This document shows positions 36,021 to 45,600 of a stretch of DNA of 64,000 bases, piece after piece (position 1 is the first letter of the stretch; each line of letters starts with the position of its first letter). The notes beneath the pieces were generated by a model. It saw only the letters and a program-made list of their open reading frames with translations, was not told the origin of the DNA and did not search any database. Source of the stretch: Thermosphaera sp. (GTDB taxonomy: Archaea > Thermoproteota > Thermoprotei_A > Sulfolobales > Desulfurococcaceae); contig JAWBNK010000002.1 in NCBI GenBank assembly GCA_038827615.1, positions 105,038-169,037 of the forward strand, given 5' to 3'. The translations under genes were made by a program, and so were the position numbers.

Positions 36021-36030
36021 GATTAAATAT
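36021..36030 (-). promoter_or_regulatory. TATA box that decides the ahcY start
   Basis: The minus strand reads ATATTTAATC. Transcription would begin near 36001, downstream of the in-frame ATG 36019. The 15-nt leader then carries AGGGTG before TTG 35986. Confidence 0.5.
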
Positions 36031-36064
36031 GTGAAACAGTTCGGCAGGGATTTGCAATATAAGG

Positions 36065-36751
36065 TTAGACTCCGAAAAACCTGAACCCTAGGATTATCAG
36101 GAAGCTCACCAAGGGAACGGTTATGTTGTCATCGATTTTGCTGTGTATTTCAAAATGCTCTACAATGCTCGCGATGAGTCCCGCAAGAGCTCCAGGCAAT
36201 CCTAGTACGATTTGTCCAACCGGCACGGTGACGACCGCCATTGCTAGATTGCCGAACCACGATTTGTTCCTCCTATTATATAATGCATTCCTCACTATCC
36301 CCGTCACGCCATCGCCGAAAGACATGAAGGCTACTGGTACAACACCGTACGCCCAGTCTCGGAAAACAACCCATGATGCAATCATGACAAGTCCCCACAT
36401 TATCACGAAGTTGACCTCGTTAATGTTGTCAGGGTCCTGGAACCAGTAGAAGAGCCTACCGGTTTTATGCGGTATGTACGTGGCGAGAAACAGTAGCACC
36501 AGCATCGGTATTATCGTTACAGGTGTTGAGTACCCGAGGAGGGGTATGAGTATGGATACTACGCCTCCCGCAAGTATGTGTATTATCTTCCTGTTATAAT
36601 ATACTGCTTTAATATGGGTTACGCCTCTCTTGATCATTGCATCGTATGTGATTTTCGTTAGAGGTATTACAACGATCAATACCCATATGAATAGGATTGT
36701 CGTGTAAATCGTCTCCCTTATTAACACATCTGTTGACAATCCCCCTGTCAT
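36065..36751 (-). CDS. Dolichol/phytol kinase-like membrane protein
   Basis: A 228-residue protein with about six hydrophobic segments. The cluster S-F-G-D-G-V-T-G, R-N-K-S-W-F-G-N-L-A-M, and I-D-D-N-I-T-V-P follows the pattern of CTP-dependent polyprenol kinases (Sec59, VTE5) and related cytidylyltransferases. In archaea such an enzyme could phosphorylate dolichol for N-glycosylation. Assignment rests on motif pattern only. The gene is 45 bp downstream of ahcY's mirrored promoter region, and on the same strand as polB. Confidence 0.7.
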   Translation of the reverse strand: MTGGLSTDVLIRETIYTTILFIWVLIVVIPLTKITYDAMIKRGVTHIKAVYYNRKIIHILAGGVVSILIPLLGYSTPVTIIPMLVLLFLATYIPHKTGRLFYWFQDPDNINEVNFVIMWGLVMIASWVVFRDWAYGVVPVAFMSFGDGVTGIVRNALYNRRNKSWFGNLAMAVVTVPVGQIVLGLPGALAGLIASIVEHFEIHSKIDDNITVPLVSFLIILGFRFFGV

Positions 36752-36839
36752 AAGATAACCTCTTTAAACACGTAATTAACTAACGGTGGAAACATAATAA
36801 AATATTTATCTTATATATCCGCATGTAACGTCTTCGCGA

Positions 36840-39230
36840 TCACTGTTTGCCCAAGTAGTCGAATAAACTCCTCTTACCGGCGGTTGACGCGACTCTTTTC
36901 AAATCGTTCTCCGTAACTCCAAAGTACTCGAGGACTCTCAGGGCTGCAGGAATCACTTGATGCTCAATATAGTAGTTGACGTCTAAAAGCCTTGGGTCTT
37001 TGACAAAGTTGAATGGCTCAGCCCTCTCCGATATCTTGCCGGGGCCCTTGACTACGACGAAACCGATCTTGTCTCCAACATCTACTCTTAAGCCCTTCCT
37101 CTCTAGTTTTCGAGCGGCAGCTACATGGGGGGATTCTACATCGTATTCTTCAATCCTCTTCGTCAAAGTCTTCCATATCACTAGCTTCTCGATGGGGATC
37201 TTACTTTGCATTAGGCTAGATATAACGGTTTTCACGTATTCGACGGCCTTGTCAACATTCTTCTCCCTCAACAGTATGCTGGTAATGTTTTCCTGGACTT
37301 CTTTAGCAAGCTCCGTCCAATCGCCTCTAACTGCTTCAAACCCTACGATGTCTACTCGGCCATCCTTTAAGAGGCCCGCGTACCTTTTCTTGGCCTCTGT
37401 GAAGAACACCCTCTCGTAGATCTTGTCGATCTTTATATCGAAGCCTAGTTCTTTCTCAACATACTCCATAAGCTCCTTGACCCTGGATGGGTTGTTTTCA
37501 ACGAACAAGGAGTCAGTGTCCCCGTATACCACTTTCAAACCAATCTCCCTGGCCTTGGTTATCACTCTTGTAATCATAGACCTGCCCCAAGCAGTTACGG
37601 CTTCAGCGCACTCGCGGCAATACCATCTGGCTCCAAGCCAGCCCATATAGCCGTATGCAGCGTTCGCCAGTATTTTCACTGCTCGCTGCCTCTCGTCGAG
37701 AACCCTGTACTCCAAGCTTTCAGGGGGATATTTCTTCAACTCCTCCCTCAACCGCCTCCTAACGTCGAGGAGCATTGACAATACGTTCTTGAAGAAGCCG
37801 GGAGGCTCCCTCCTGAAGCAGTGTCCAACCTCCGGGGCAATGTTGTGGTTGTTAGGAGAGCAACTGGTGGTTTTTTCAATAGTGTCTGGACCAACGTTGT
37901 ACTTGATCATGATGTTGGGATACATGCTTGTGAAATCGAGGACTACGATGTCCTCGTGTATTCCTTTCAAAGGCGATAAAACTACGGCCCCCTTATACGT
38001 TTCAGCCTCCTTCTCCTCCCTGTTCGGGGTCAACTCGTTGCTCTGAAGCGCTTCATGCATTAGGAACCATTCAAGCCTGTTTCCAACGCTGGCGGCTCCA
38101 ACCTGGTCTAGGGGAAGCCTCGTAATATTCGATAACTGCATCGCGAAGGGCAGGAACTTCTCCGATAACCCCATTGTCGAGCGGACATCGTCTTCATTAT
38201 ACTTTAGCAGAATGCTTCTCTTCGAGGGATCGTTCCAGTACTTCGGGAACTCCATGTAGTCTATTAAAACCCTCGACTCCCTCTTCATAACCCCTAAGTA
38301 GTCGGCGACAATATCCAGGCTTTTTATCTTAATCTCAGGTATCTCCTCCGCGTAATCGTAAAGGTCGACATTCAGCCTCCCGGTGATTGATACGTGACCA
38401 TACGTGCTCGTCGATGGAGGTGAGTCCTTCTTCCTCCCCACGTCAAGCCTAACTCCTAGGACGCGAGCCCTCTCAAGTAGGTATTGCCAATCAAACCTGT
38501 TGCTATTGTAGCCTACAATGATATCGGGGTCGTACGATTGTATGAATTTAGCGAACTCCATTATCGCGTGCTTGTCGCTCATTCCCTCGGCAAGGAACTG
38601 TTTGAACAAGCCCTCGCTTGTTAAAACCCCTATGATGATCACGGGGTCTCTCTCGGGTTTAGGGCTCCCCGTCTCGTTGTAGACTTCAATGTCGAATGCA
38701 AGTATCCTGAGCCTAGGGGTCGACCAGTCGTCGAGGGGCGTTATCTCCCCGACCACTTCATACTCTTCTTCGACTCTATACTGAGGATTCTTAACCCTCG
38801 CCTCTACTTCAGCCCTATGCCACCCGCAAGGCCTTAAATGATGGTCGAGTACGTATCTCAGGCTGAACCTGATGTCTGCTTCAACGACTTCCAACACCTC
38901 GGGCACCTGCTTAACCTTCTCCCTATACCTCCTCACATACTCGGGAATTACAGTAACGATCTTCAACGCGGTGACAGGTTTTCCAAAGTACTTCTTCTCA
39001 ACCGGCTCCACTCTGATCAGCGGTGAAGCCGCTTCAGATAATGCAGTGATCCTCCTCGCGACGGCATCGGGCTGGGACGCCTGGCGCAGGATAGCGTAGA
39101 AGTATGGTCTAAAGCGCCTGTCCCTTAAAAGTATCCTCTTCCCATCTCTACTGATCCCCCAAATTATGATGTGGGGTTCCTGAGAAACTATTTCATAACT
39201 CACATCCAACAGGTAGAAATCGAGCAGCAT
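36840..39230 (-). CDS. polB: Family B DNA polymerase
   Basis: A 796-residue replicative or repair polymerase. The 3'-5' exonuclease has D-I-E-V-Y-N-E (Exo I) and Y-N-S-N-R-F-D-W (Exo II). Polymerase motifs are D-F-T-S-M-Y-P-N-I-M (A), K-I-L-A-N-A-A-Y-G (B), Y-G-D-T-D-S-L-F-V (C), and A-K-K-R-Y-A-G-L. Length and order match the ~800-residue crenarchaeal enzymes of Desulfurococcales. No intein is present. The ATG 39230 is about 25 bp from the shared TGTTTAAACA box, so the message is probably leaderless. Confidence 0.95.
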   Translation of the reverse strand: MLLDFYLLDVSYEIVSQEPHIIIWGISRDGKRILLRDRRFRPYFYAILRQASQPDAVARRITALSEAASPLIRVEPVEKKYFGKPVTALKIVTVIPEYVRRYREKVKQVPEVLEVVEADIRFSLRYVLDHHLRPCGWHRAEVEARVKNPQYRVEEEYEVVGEITPLDDWSTPRLRILAFDIEVYNETGSPKPERDPVIIIGVLTSEGLFKQFLAEGMSDKHAIMEFAKFIQSYDPDIIVGYNSNRFDWQYLLERARVLGVRLDVGRKKDSPPSTSTYGHVSITGRLNVDLYDYAEEIPEIKIKSLDIVADYLGVMKRESRVLIDYMEFPKYWNDPSKRSILLKYNEDDVRSTMGLSEKFLPFAMQLSNITRLPLDQVGAASVGNRLEWFLMHEALQSNELTPNREEKEAETYKGAVVLSPLKGIHEDIVVLDFTSMYPNIMIKYNVGPDTIEKTTSCSPNNHNIAPEVGHCFRREPPGFFKNVLSMLLDVRRRLREELKKYPPESLEYRVLDERQRAVKILANAAYGYMGWLGARWYCRECAEAVTAWGRSMITRVITKAREIGLKVVYGDTDSLFVENNPSRVKELMEYVEKELGFDIKIDKIYERVFFTEAKKRYAGLLKDGRVDIVGFEAVRGDWTELAKEVQENITSILLREKNVDKAVEYVKTVISSLMQSKIPIEKLVIWKTLTKRIEEYDVESPHVAAARKLERKGLRVDVGDKIGFVVVKGPGKISERAEPFNFVKDPRLLDVNYYIEHQVIPAALRVLEYFGVTENDLKRVASTAGKRSLFDYLGKQ

Positions 39231-39250
39231 GGGTTTCCCGTTAAAAATAA

Positions 39251-39260
39251 TGTTTAAACA
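39251..39260. promoter_or_regulatory. Palindromic TATA box shared by polB and pelota
   Basis: TGTTTAAACA is a perfect 10-bp palindrome. Starts 25 bp away on each strand give a leaderless polB (ATG 39230) and, on the plus strand, a leader from about 39281 (GGGTGTGGTTGGAG) ending at TTG 39295. Confidence 0.5.
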
Positions 39261-39294
39261 ATCTCATAAACATGCTACGTGGGTGTGGTTGGAG

Positions 39295-40365
39295 TTGAAA
39301 ATAGTTGAGGAGGACTTGAAGAAGGGATGGGTCAAGATACTCGTGGAGGATGAAGACGACCTGTGGATACTGTACAACCTGCTCGACACAGGGGATATCG
39401 TTTACGGTAGAACCACCCGCGAGGTGAAACCAGGTGAGGGAGGCTCCAGCAGGAGGGTGGCGATGAACCTGGGTTTAAGGGTTGAGAAGCTCGAGTTCCA
39501 GGAATTCTCCGACAGGCTGAGGATACGAGGAGTCGTGGTCGACGGGCCGGAGGAGTTTGGGGTTAAGGGGCATTACCACACAATCAATGTATCCCCCGGG
39601 GACGTATTATCGATTTTCAAAGAAAAATGGTCTGAAAACCGGCTTGAGACGATTAGGAGGAGCTCCGTGAAGAGGAAGAGAATCATGCTAGTCAACATCG
39701 ACTACGATGAAGCATGTATAGCGGTGCTCACCGAGCAAGGGGTTCTTCAGCTGGGAGAGTCTTACGGGAGGTTGCCCGGGAAGATTTATGCTGGAAACTA
39801 TGAGGCCATGTTGAACAACTATATTGACGATGTTTTAAGGCAAGTCCTCGACTACCTGTCTAGGGAGAAGATGGATGCCGTTATCGTCAGCGGCCCCGGC
39901 GATGTTAAAAACGTCCTCGCCAGCGCGATCAGATCCAGGAGAACCGATGTACCCGTTCACGTTGACTCCACGTCAATAGGAGGGTGTAGCGGGCTGAGCG
40001 AGCTCCTCCGCAGGGATGTTGTCAAGAAGGTTGTTTCAGAACTCTCTATAGTAAGGGCTAGGGAGGTTTTCGAGGTTTTCAAGAGGCTCGTCGTTGAACA
40101 ACCGGATAGGGTTGCATACGGGGTTGACGAAGTTTACTGTGCTTCACTGATGAACGCCGTGGAGAAACTGGTCGTAGTCTCCGACTTAATTAAAAGCAGT
40201 GATGAATCGGTTAGGACTAGGGTCTTCGAAATACTGGAGAGATGTTATGCGTCTAGGAGCGATGTTTGGATGATATCTGGGAGGAGCGATATTGGGGTTG
40301 AAGTAGCCGGCTTCGGAGGCGTTATCGCCCTCTTAAGATATGCTCTACAGGACAAGACATGCTAG
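39295..40365 (+). CDS. pelA: Pelota (aPelota/Dom34) mRNA surveillance factor
   Basis: Releases stalled ribosomes together with aABCE1 and aEF1A. The 356-residue protein starts K-I-V-E-E-D-L-K-K-G-W-V-K, as in the family, with D-L-W-I-L-Y-N-L and T-x-R-E-V-K in the Sm-like N-domain, then an eRF1-like middle domain (V-S-G-P-G-D-V-K) and C-domain ending in the A-G-F-G-G-V-I-A-L-L-R-Y segment. An ATG at 39229 is in frame but overlaps the promoter; TTG 39295 follows GGAG. It overlaps the convergent nucleotidyltransferase gene by 4 bp. Confidence 0.93.
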   Translation: MKIVEEDLKKGWVKILVEDEDDLWILYNLLDTGDIVYGRTTREVKPGEGGSSRRVAMNLGLRVEKLEFQEFSDRLRIRGVVVDGPEEFGVKGHYHTINVSPGDVLSIFKEKWSENRLETIRRSSVKRKRIMLVNIDYDEACIAVLTEQGVLQLGESYGRLPGKIYAGNYEAMLNNYIDDVLRQVLDYLSREKMDAVIVSGPGDVKNVLASAIRSRRTDVPVHVDSTSIGGCSGLSELLRRDVVKKVVSELSIVRAREVFEVFKRLVVEQPDRVAYGVDEVYCASLMNAVEKLVVVSDLIKSSDESVRTRVFEILERCYASRSDVWMISGRSDIGVEVAGFGGVIALLRYALQDKTC

Positions 40366-41075
40366 GGTTGGAGAACCCTCCTCACAATGCTGTTCCTCCT
40401 CGATAGTTCTTGAATGGCTTGCTCGAACGTTTCATCAGGCCGGAGAACGTGTTTCAGGAAGACGCCGGTTCTGCCAACGCTGTCCCTCCTGCTCAGGACT
40501 CTCACCCTTTCGAGCACGGTTTCAACGCTGATTCCGAGCTTCTGGGCGACGATGTTCTCGTAGCCGATTACGGGGGATTCCAAGTGGCCGGTCTCAACGG
40601 GCTCGATGAAAACTAGCTTCTTGTTAACCCCGGGGACCCGCTTATTCTCAAGCAAGCCGTCGATGTCAAGCAAACCCCCGAACTTGTAGAACTCGTATTC
40701 ACGGGTCTTCAAGTTGGACAATGGGAAGCTCACCGTCCTGCGCTCCTCGTCGTCAAGGATGATGTAGGCCTTGGGCGTGTTAACCGGCGTAGCCATCACT
40801 ATGTACTTCTTTCTAGCCTGTAGCCCCGAGGCCTCCAAGATGTATTCAAGCCTGTAGGAGGGTATGGTGTACGGGATGAAGACGTCTACATCGCTTCCCT
40901 CCCAGACATCCCCCCTGGCCAAGCTACCGTGGACAACGGGTTTGAACCCGCTTGCCGCGAAAACCTGCATTATCTTTAAAGCCTCCCTCCTCAACTCGTT
41001 CAGCAGGGCCCAGTGTCTCGAGTCGTAAGTTACTTCTTTAAACTCGGGCGTCCTTTCAATCTTCTCCCTAACCAC
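40362..41075 (-). CDS. Pol beta-type nucleotidyltransferase
   Basis: A 237-residue protein with the nucleotidyltransferase signature H-G-S-L-A-R-G-D-V-W-E-G-S-D-V-D-V-F, which holds the GS motif and two metal-binding Asp. The C-terminal half is helical and mentions no known partner domain. The substrate is unknown; archaeal relatives are uncharacterised. An ATG at 41108 is in frame, but the ATTTAAAT box at 41110-41117 predicts transcription at about 41088, giving a leader with GAGG before GTG 41075. Confidence 0.8.
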   Translation of the reverse strand: MVREKIERTPEFKEVTYDSRHWALLNELRREALKIMQVFAASGFKPVVHGSLARGDVWEGSDVDVFIPYTIPSYRLEYILEASGLQARKKYIVMATPVNTPKAYIILDDEERRTVSFPLSNLKTREYEFYKFGGLLDIDGLLENKRVPGVNKKLVFIEPVETGHLESPVIGYENIVAQKLGISVETVLERVRVLSRRDSVGRTGVFLKHVLRPDETFEQAIQELSRRNSIVRRVLQP

Positions 41076-41109
41076 GTTGAAAACCTCACATCCCCAGGGC
41101 ATTCTCATT

Positions 41110-41117
41110 ATTTAAAT
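41110..41117. promoter_or_regulatory. ATTTAAAT box between divergent genes
   Basis: A perfect 8-bp palindrome. Starts 25 bp away would serve the minus-strand nucleotidyltransferase (GTG 41075) and the plus-strand site-2 protease (about 41139, ATG 41157). Confidence 0.4.
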
Positions 41118-41156
41118 TACGTTTTACCATATTTTTACCGTGGTGTGCAGAGATAC

Positions 41157-42227
41157 ATGGATACGTTAACAATAGGTCTCATAATCATTCTAATCGCCTG
41201 GCTCGTAATTAACGCGGTATTCAGGGTTGTTAAAAACCATCGTGCCGTGAAGGGGCTTGAGCTCAAATACGGCGTCCTACTTATCTTGAAGGGGAGGTTA
41301 GCCCCGAGGCCTGGTAAATGGTTTAGAAAACTAAACTACGTCTTCACCGGCTTGTTCATTGCTTCGCTAGGGCTCTTCCTATACTTCTCAATCACCACGG
41401 TGGCTTCGAGAATTTGGAGCAATGCCCCCGGGGCCGTGCTGCTCATCCCAGGGGTCAACGTGAGGGGTTTGGACGTGGTATACTTCGTAATAGCGGTGAG
41501 CATTGCAGCGATCACTCATGAATACTTCCACGGTAAGACGGCGGTGAGCAACGATGTCGAGGTCAAATCGTTCGGATTCATGATTGCTTTAATCCTACCC
41601 CTGGCTTTCGTAGAGGTCTCGGAGGAGAAGTTCAAGTCATCCGCCCTGAAGGCCAAGTCCAGTATTCTAGCGGCGGGAGTCGCAGTCAACCTTTTAATAG
41701 GTTTAGCGTTCTTCTCGCTCATCCTACTACTCTCGACCCCAGCACTCTACGTAGTTAACGTGGAGGCTAACAGCATCGCGGACTCGGTTGGAATTTCCAG
41801 CGGGGATGTATTATTATCCGTGAACGGGACGAAGCTAGCGGGCTTCAATGACTTGAGGAGCGTTCTCTCCGCAAGCGTGGAAGGAGTGCTCGAGTTCAAG
41901 GTTCTGAAACCGAGCGGTGAGGTAGTGTTGAAGCATGTTTACAAGAACGCATCCCCCATCAAGCTCGGCGTCGAAATAGCGGAGACCAGAGTAGCGGCTG
42001 AAGGTTTGACCGGGTTCCTCGGGTATCAAGCAGGCATGATGTTGCTGAAGCTGCTTTCATGGATATACTTAGTAAACTTTAACCTTGCCCTGATTAACGC
42101 GGCGCCGCTTTTCATAACAGACGGAGGCAGGATAATCTACGAGGTGCTGGGGGACAAGCTCGGACTAATATTGAACTCGATGGGCACACTACTTCTCGTT
42201 TTAATGATAGCTCCCCTCCCCTTCTAG
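41157..42227 (+). CDS. Site-2-type membrane metalloprotease (M50) with PDZ domain
   Basis: A 356-residue intramembrane protease. After two hydrophobic segments, A-I-T-H-E-Y-F-H-G provides the HExxH zinc site; the second motif N-A-A-P-L-F-I-T-D-G-G (NxxPxxxxDG) lies near the C-terminus. Between them is a PDZ-like domain (V-E-A-N-S-I-A-D-S-V-G-I-S-S-G-D-V-L-L-S-V-N-G). Such enzymes release membrane-bound regulators or clear signal peptides. GTG 41145 is an alternative start; GTGGTG precedes ATG 41157. Confidence 0.88.
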   Translation: MDTLTIGLIIILIAWLVINAVFRVVKNHRAVKGLELKYGVLLILKGRLAPRPGKWFRKLNYVFTGLFIASLGLFLYFSITTVASRIWSNAPGAVLLIPGVNVRGLDVVYFVIAVSIAAITHEYFHGKTAVSNDVEVKSFGFMIALILPLAFVEVSEEKFKSSALKAKSSILAAGVAVNLLIGLAFFSLILLLSTPALYVVNVEANSIADSVGISSGDVLLSVNGTKLAGFNDLRSVLSASVEGVLEFKVLKPSGEVVLKHVYKNASPIKLGVEIAETRVAAEGLTGFLGYQAGMMLLKLLSWIYLVNFNLALINAAPLFITDGGRIIYEVLGDKLGLILNSMGTLLLVLMIAPLPF

Positions 42228-42235
42228 CGTTGAAA

Positions 42236-42246
42236 TAGTTAATAAT
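42236..42246 (+). promoter_or_regulatory. Promoter of the SRP RNA
   Basis: TAGTTAATAAT is about 26 bp upstream of the first paired base of the SRP RNA (42269). Confidence 0.45.
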
Positions 42247-42268
42247 CTCTAACGATAAAATAATAAAC

Positions 42269-42562
42269 GCCCGCGAGCCATGGGGAGGGTCCAGCTCTGC
42301 TGGACCAGAAAACCATGCACGGCGCGGCGGACCCCGTCAACCCCCACGCGGGTTGGTGATCCCCGCCCCATGGGGCTTGCGGAGGCGGAGCCCGCTTCGG
42401 AGGAAGCGGGTGAACCGCCTTAGCCAGGGGAACCCGGCCAGGCCCGGAAGGGAGCAACCTAACCCTGGACGCAAGCGTTCATGGGTCACCGGGGCTGAAG
42501 CCTGCGTGGAAGGGCTCTGGCGGGGGTCTTCCGTGTCGTGCATGGAGCTGTGGCTCGCGGGC
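42269..42562 (+). ncRNA. ffs: Signal recognition particle 7S RNA
   Basis: About 294 nt, close to the usual ~300. The ends pair perfectly over 12 bp (GCCCGCGAGCCA with TGGCTCGCGGGC), closing the long helix 5/1. The centre holds the universal S-domain signature CCAGGCCCGGAAGGGAGCA, the SRP54-binding helix 8 with its GGAA tetraloop. The whole is G+C rich, as expected in a hyperthermophile. It binds SRP19 and SRP54 and targets secreted proteins. Confidence 0.93.
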
Positions 42563-42644
42563 TGTTTAAACGATTATTTAAAGCCATAATGTTATGCAGG
42601 TTAATAAGACTGGGACTCCTATATTAAATCTTAACGGTGGTTGT

Positions 42645-45600
42645 ATGTATAGGCAACTATTCACTATCATATTACTCTCCTTGGTAATAGTCGGTTTCGC
42701 AGTAATTCCGCCCAGGGTTGAATCAGCTGAATCAAAAATATATGTAGCATTCGTCTGGCACTACCACCAGCCGTGGTACTATAGCGTTGATGAATCGTAT
42801 TTCACGCTACCATGGGTTAGAATGCACAGCGTTGGAAACTATTATAAAATGGCATACATCCTCAGCAAATACCCTGATGTGAAAGGAACCTTCACGTTCT
42901 CAGGCTCCCTCCTCGAGATGCTTGTGGATTATGTCGAGAACGGTAAGATGGATGTTAGACAGATAATTTCATGGAAGATCGTGAACGGGACCGTTAACAA
43001 GACCGAGGTATTCTCTGCTCTAAGGACTCCCGGAGGCTTCTTCGATATTAATTGGAACAGGATTGTCAACGTTATCCCGAGGTTTAGCGAGCTGCGGACC
43101 ATGGCTCAGACGGCTTTCTCGACATGCTCGGCTACAGCGACGACGGATCAGGAGTTGATTGATTGCGTTGTAAACCAGTTTACTGGTGGAGACCTCACTG
43201 GACAGAACGTCGTAGACCTAGCCACACTGTTCAACTTGTTCTGGATTGACCCGGTTGTAGCCGAAGAAGAGTACCCCGACGTATTTCAATTAATGAACAG
43301 GGCTTACCAGAACGCGAGACCGAACTTCACGGTGAGCGAGTTAAGAAGGGTTCTCGAGGTACACCAGGATATAATGTCCAAGGTTGTTCCCAAGTACAAG
43401 TCCCTAGCCTCAACGGGGCAGGTTGAGTTAATCCCCGTCCCCTATAGTCATCCATTAGCCCCGATAATCGTTGACTTCGGGTGGTCTGAGGATATTGAGG
43501 TGCATGTAAACGTTAGCGTTCAATTATTCAGGGACTACTTCAATTATACTCCAAGGGGGGCTTGGCCTGCCGAGCAAGCAGTAAACTCCTATGTTGTCGA
43601 GGCCTTCAGGAACGCGGGAATAAACTGGACGATCACGGATGAATCAATACTCGCCAAGACCGGTGTATCCACCAGCGACATAAACAACCTGGGGGTTCCA
43701 TGGTACATAGACTATCCATCAGGAAGGATATACGTCTTCTTCAGAAACACTGAGCTGAGCAACCTCCTAAGCTTCCAGTACAGTAACTGGGACTATTCCC
43801 AAGCCGTGGAGGACTTGATAAACAGGATCCTGGCTTTCAGAAGCCAAGCAACTGGTCCACGGCTCGTAGTGATAGCTCTCGACGGTGAAAACCCCTGGGA
43901 GAATTATGAAAGGTTTGGAACCCTCTTCTTAAACCAGCTTTACCTGAGGATAAGCCAGCTCCAGAGCCAGGGGTTAGTAGAGACCGTGACCCCGTGGGAG
44001 TTCGTTCAGAGATTCCCTGATACGGCTAAGCCCCTGCCGCTCGGCAGCTACCAGTATCTCGACCTTGCGGGCAAGGATATTTCCAACATTCCCCCAGTAG
44101 GCTTCGGCGACGCCTATGGTGATCTCCCGAGGAGGACCGTTTCGGCGAGGTTGCCGGAGGGTTCTTGGTCCGGCGGGGAGTTAACCACGTGGATCGGTGA
44201 TAGACAGGAGAATGTTGCATGGATGTGGATGGCTAAGGCTAGGAAGGAGATTCTCGAGAAACTAGGCTTCACGAGCTTCAAACAGCTATATGATGCAAGA
44301 CCCGATATAGCAAGGTATTTGTTGAAAGCGGAGGCGAGCGACTGGTGGTGGTGGTACGGCGGCGACGGGGGAGGCTCCCCGGAGACGTTCGACCCCATCT
44401 TTAAAGCTTATTTAAAAGCGGCATACGAGCTCGCGGACCTGCAGCCTCCATCATACCTCAACGTTAAATCGTACCCCGATGGGAGACCCATTGGCTCGTT
44501 AAACGTTGACATGCCTATGCCGATTGAAACGCCAATCGCGATTGACGGGGTTCTCGAGGGCTCATGGTTCACGAGCCTATCCCGCGGAGCAGGCTTGAAC
44601 ATTACAGTCGGTTCAACTTACGTTAGGAACTTGTATCTACTGTTAGACGCCGAGAAGCTTTATCTTGCATTTAATGTTTCACAAGGAGTTGATCCCAGCA
44701 AGTTATCGCTTGCAGTCTACTTCACATCTTCCAATACTTCGCTGTCGCCTTACAACCCAGGGTACAACATCTACCCAAGGTACACGCAGGTTGACCTCGG
44801 CATGTACTTGATGAGGGAGGTGTTGATCAACTTATCCAGTTCAACAATAAGCGTTAACAAAGCCGGCGGAAGCGGATCGTGGATACCCGCTGGTAACGGA
44901 GCACTAGCCTTGGGCTCGTCTGGCGGTTTGACAACGGTTGAATCATCCGTGGACTGGAACACTTTGAACATCCCCAGGGGAGAGTACACGTACCTCGTCG
45001 TAGTTGTATACTATAACGGTGAGGCCGCGGAATGGTCTTCCAGGCTGGGGCTAACCCACCAGCTTCAAGTCCCGGTGAAGGCGGTAACGGGCAACGTAGT
45101 GTTCGAGATGGATGACCCCGTGGGCGACGACGACGGACCCGGAGGGTACACGTACCCGTCGAATCCCGTGTTCGCTCCAGGAGTGTTCGACTTGACCAAA
45201 TTCCAGGTCGTCGACGCAGGGGATAAAGTGGTTTTCACGATAACGTTCAGAAACCTGGGAGGAAACCCGTGGGGTGGTCCCAACGGATGGAGCATGCAAC
45301 AGGTACACGTTTACATCCACACAACTCTCTCGGGAGGCAGGACAGACACTTACGGTCTCAACGTCAATATTGCCGGCAAACACGCATGGCACATGGCCCT
45401 ACTGGTGGCCCCTGGATGGGGGTCCGACGCGGTTCCATTAGGGGAGAAGACGGGGATCTACTACTATGATAAGGAGCTCCCCACTGCGCAGGGAGGGGAG
45501 TTCAAAGCCTATGCTGATACAGGCAACAACAGGATTATCGTCGAAGTCCCGAAGACCATGCTATACGATGTTGAGAACATCGATAAGTGGATCTATGTAG

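Noticed and set aside
36840..39230. Intein in DNA polymerase B
   Set aside because: Motifs A, B and C are continuous and the length of 796 residues is normal.
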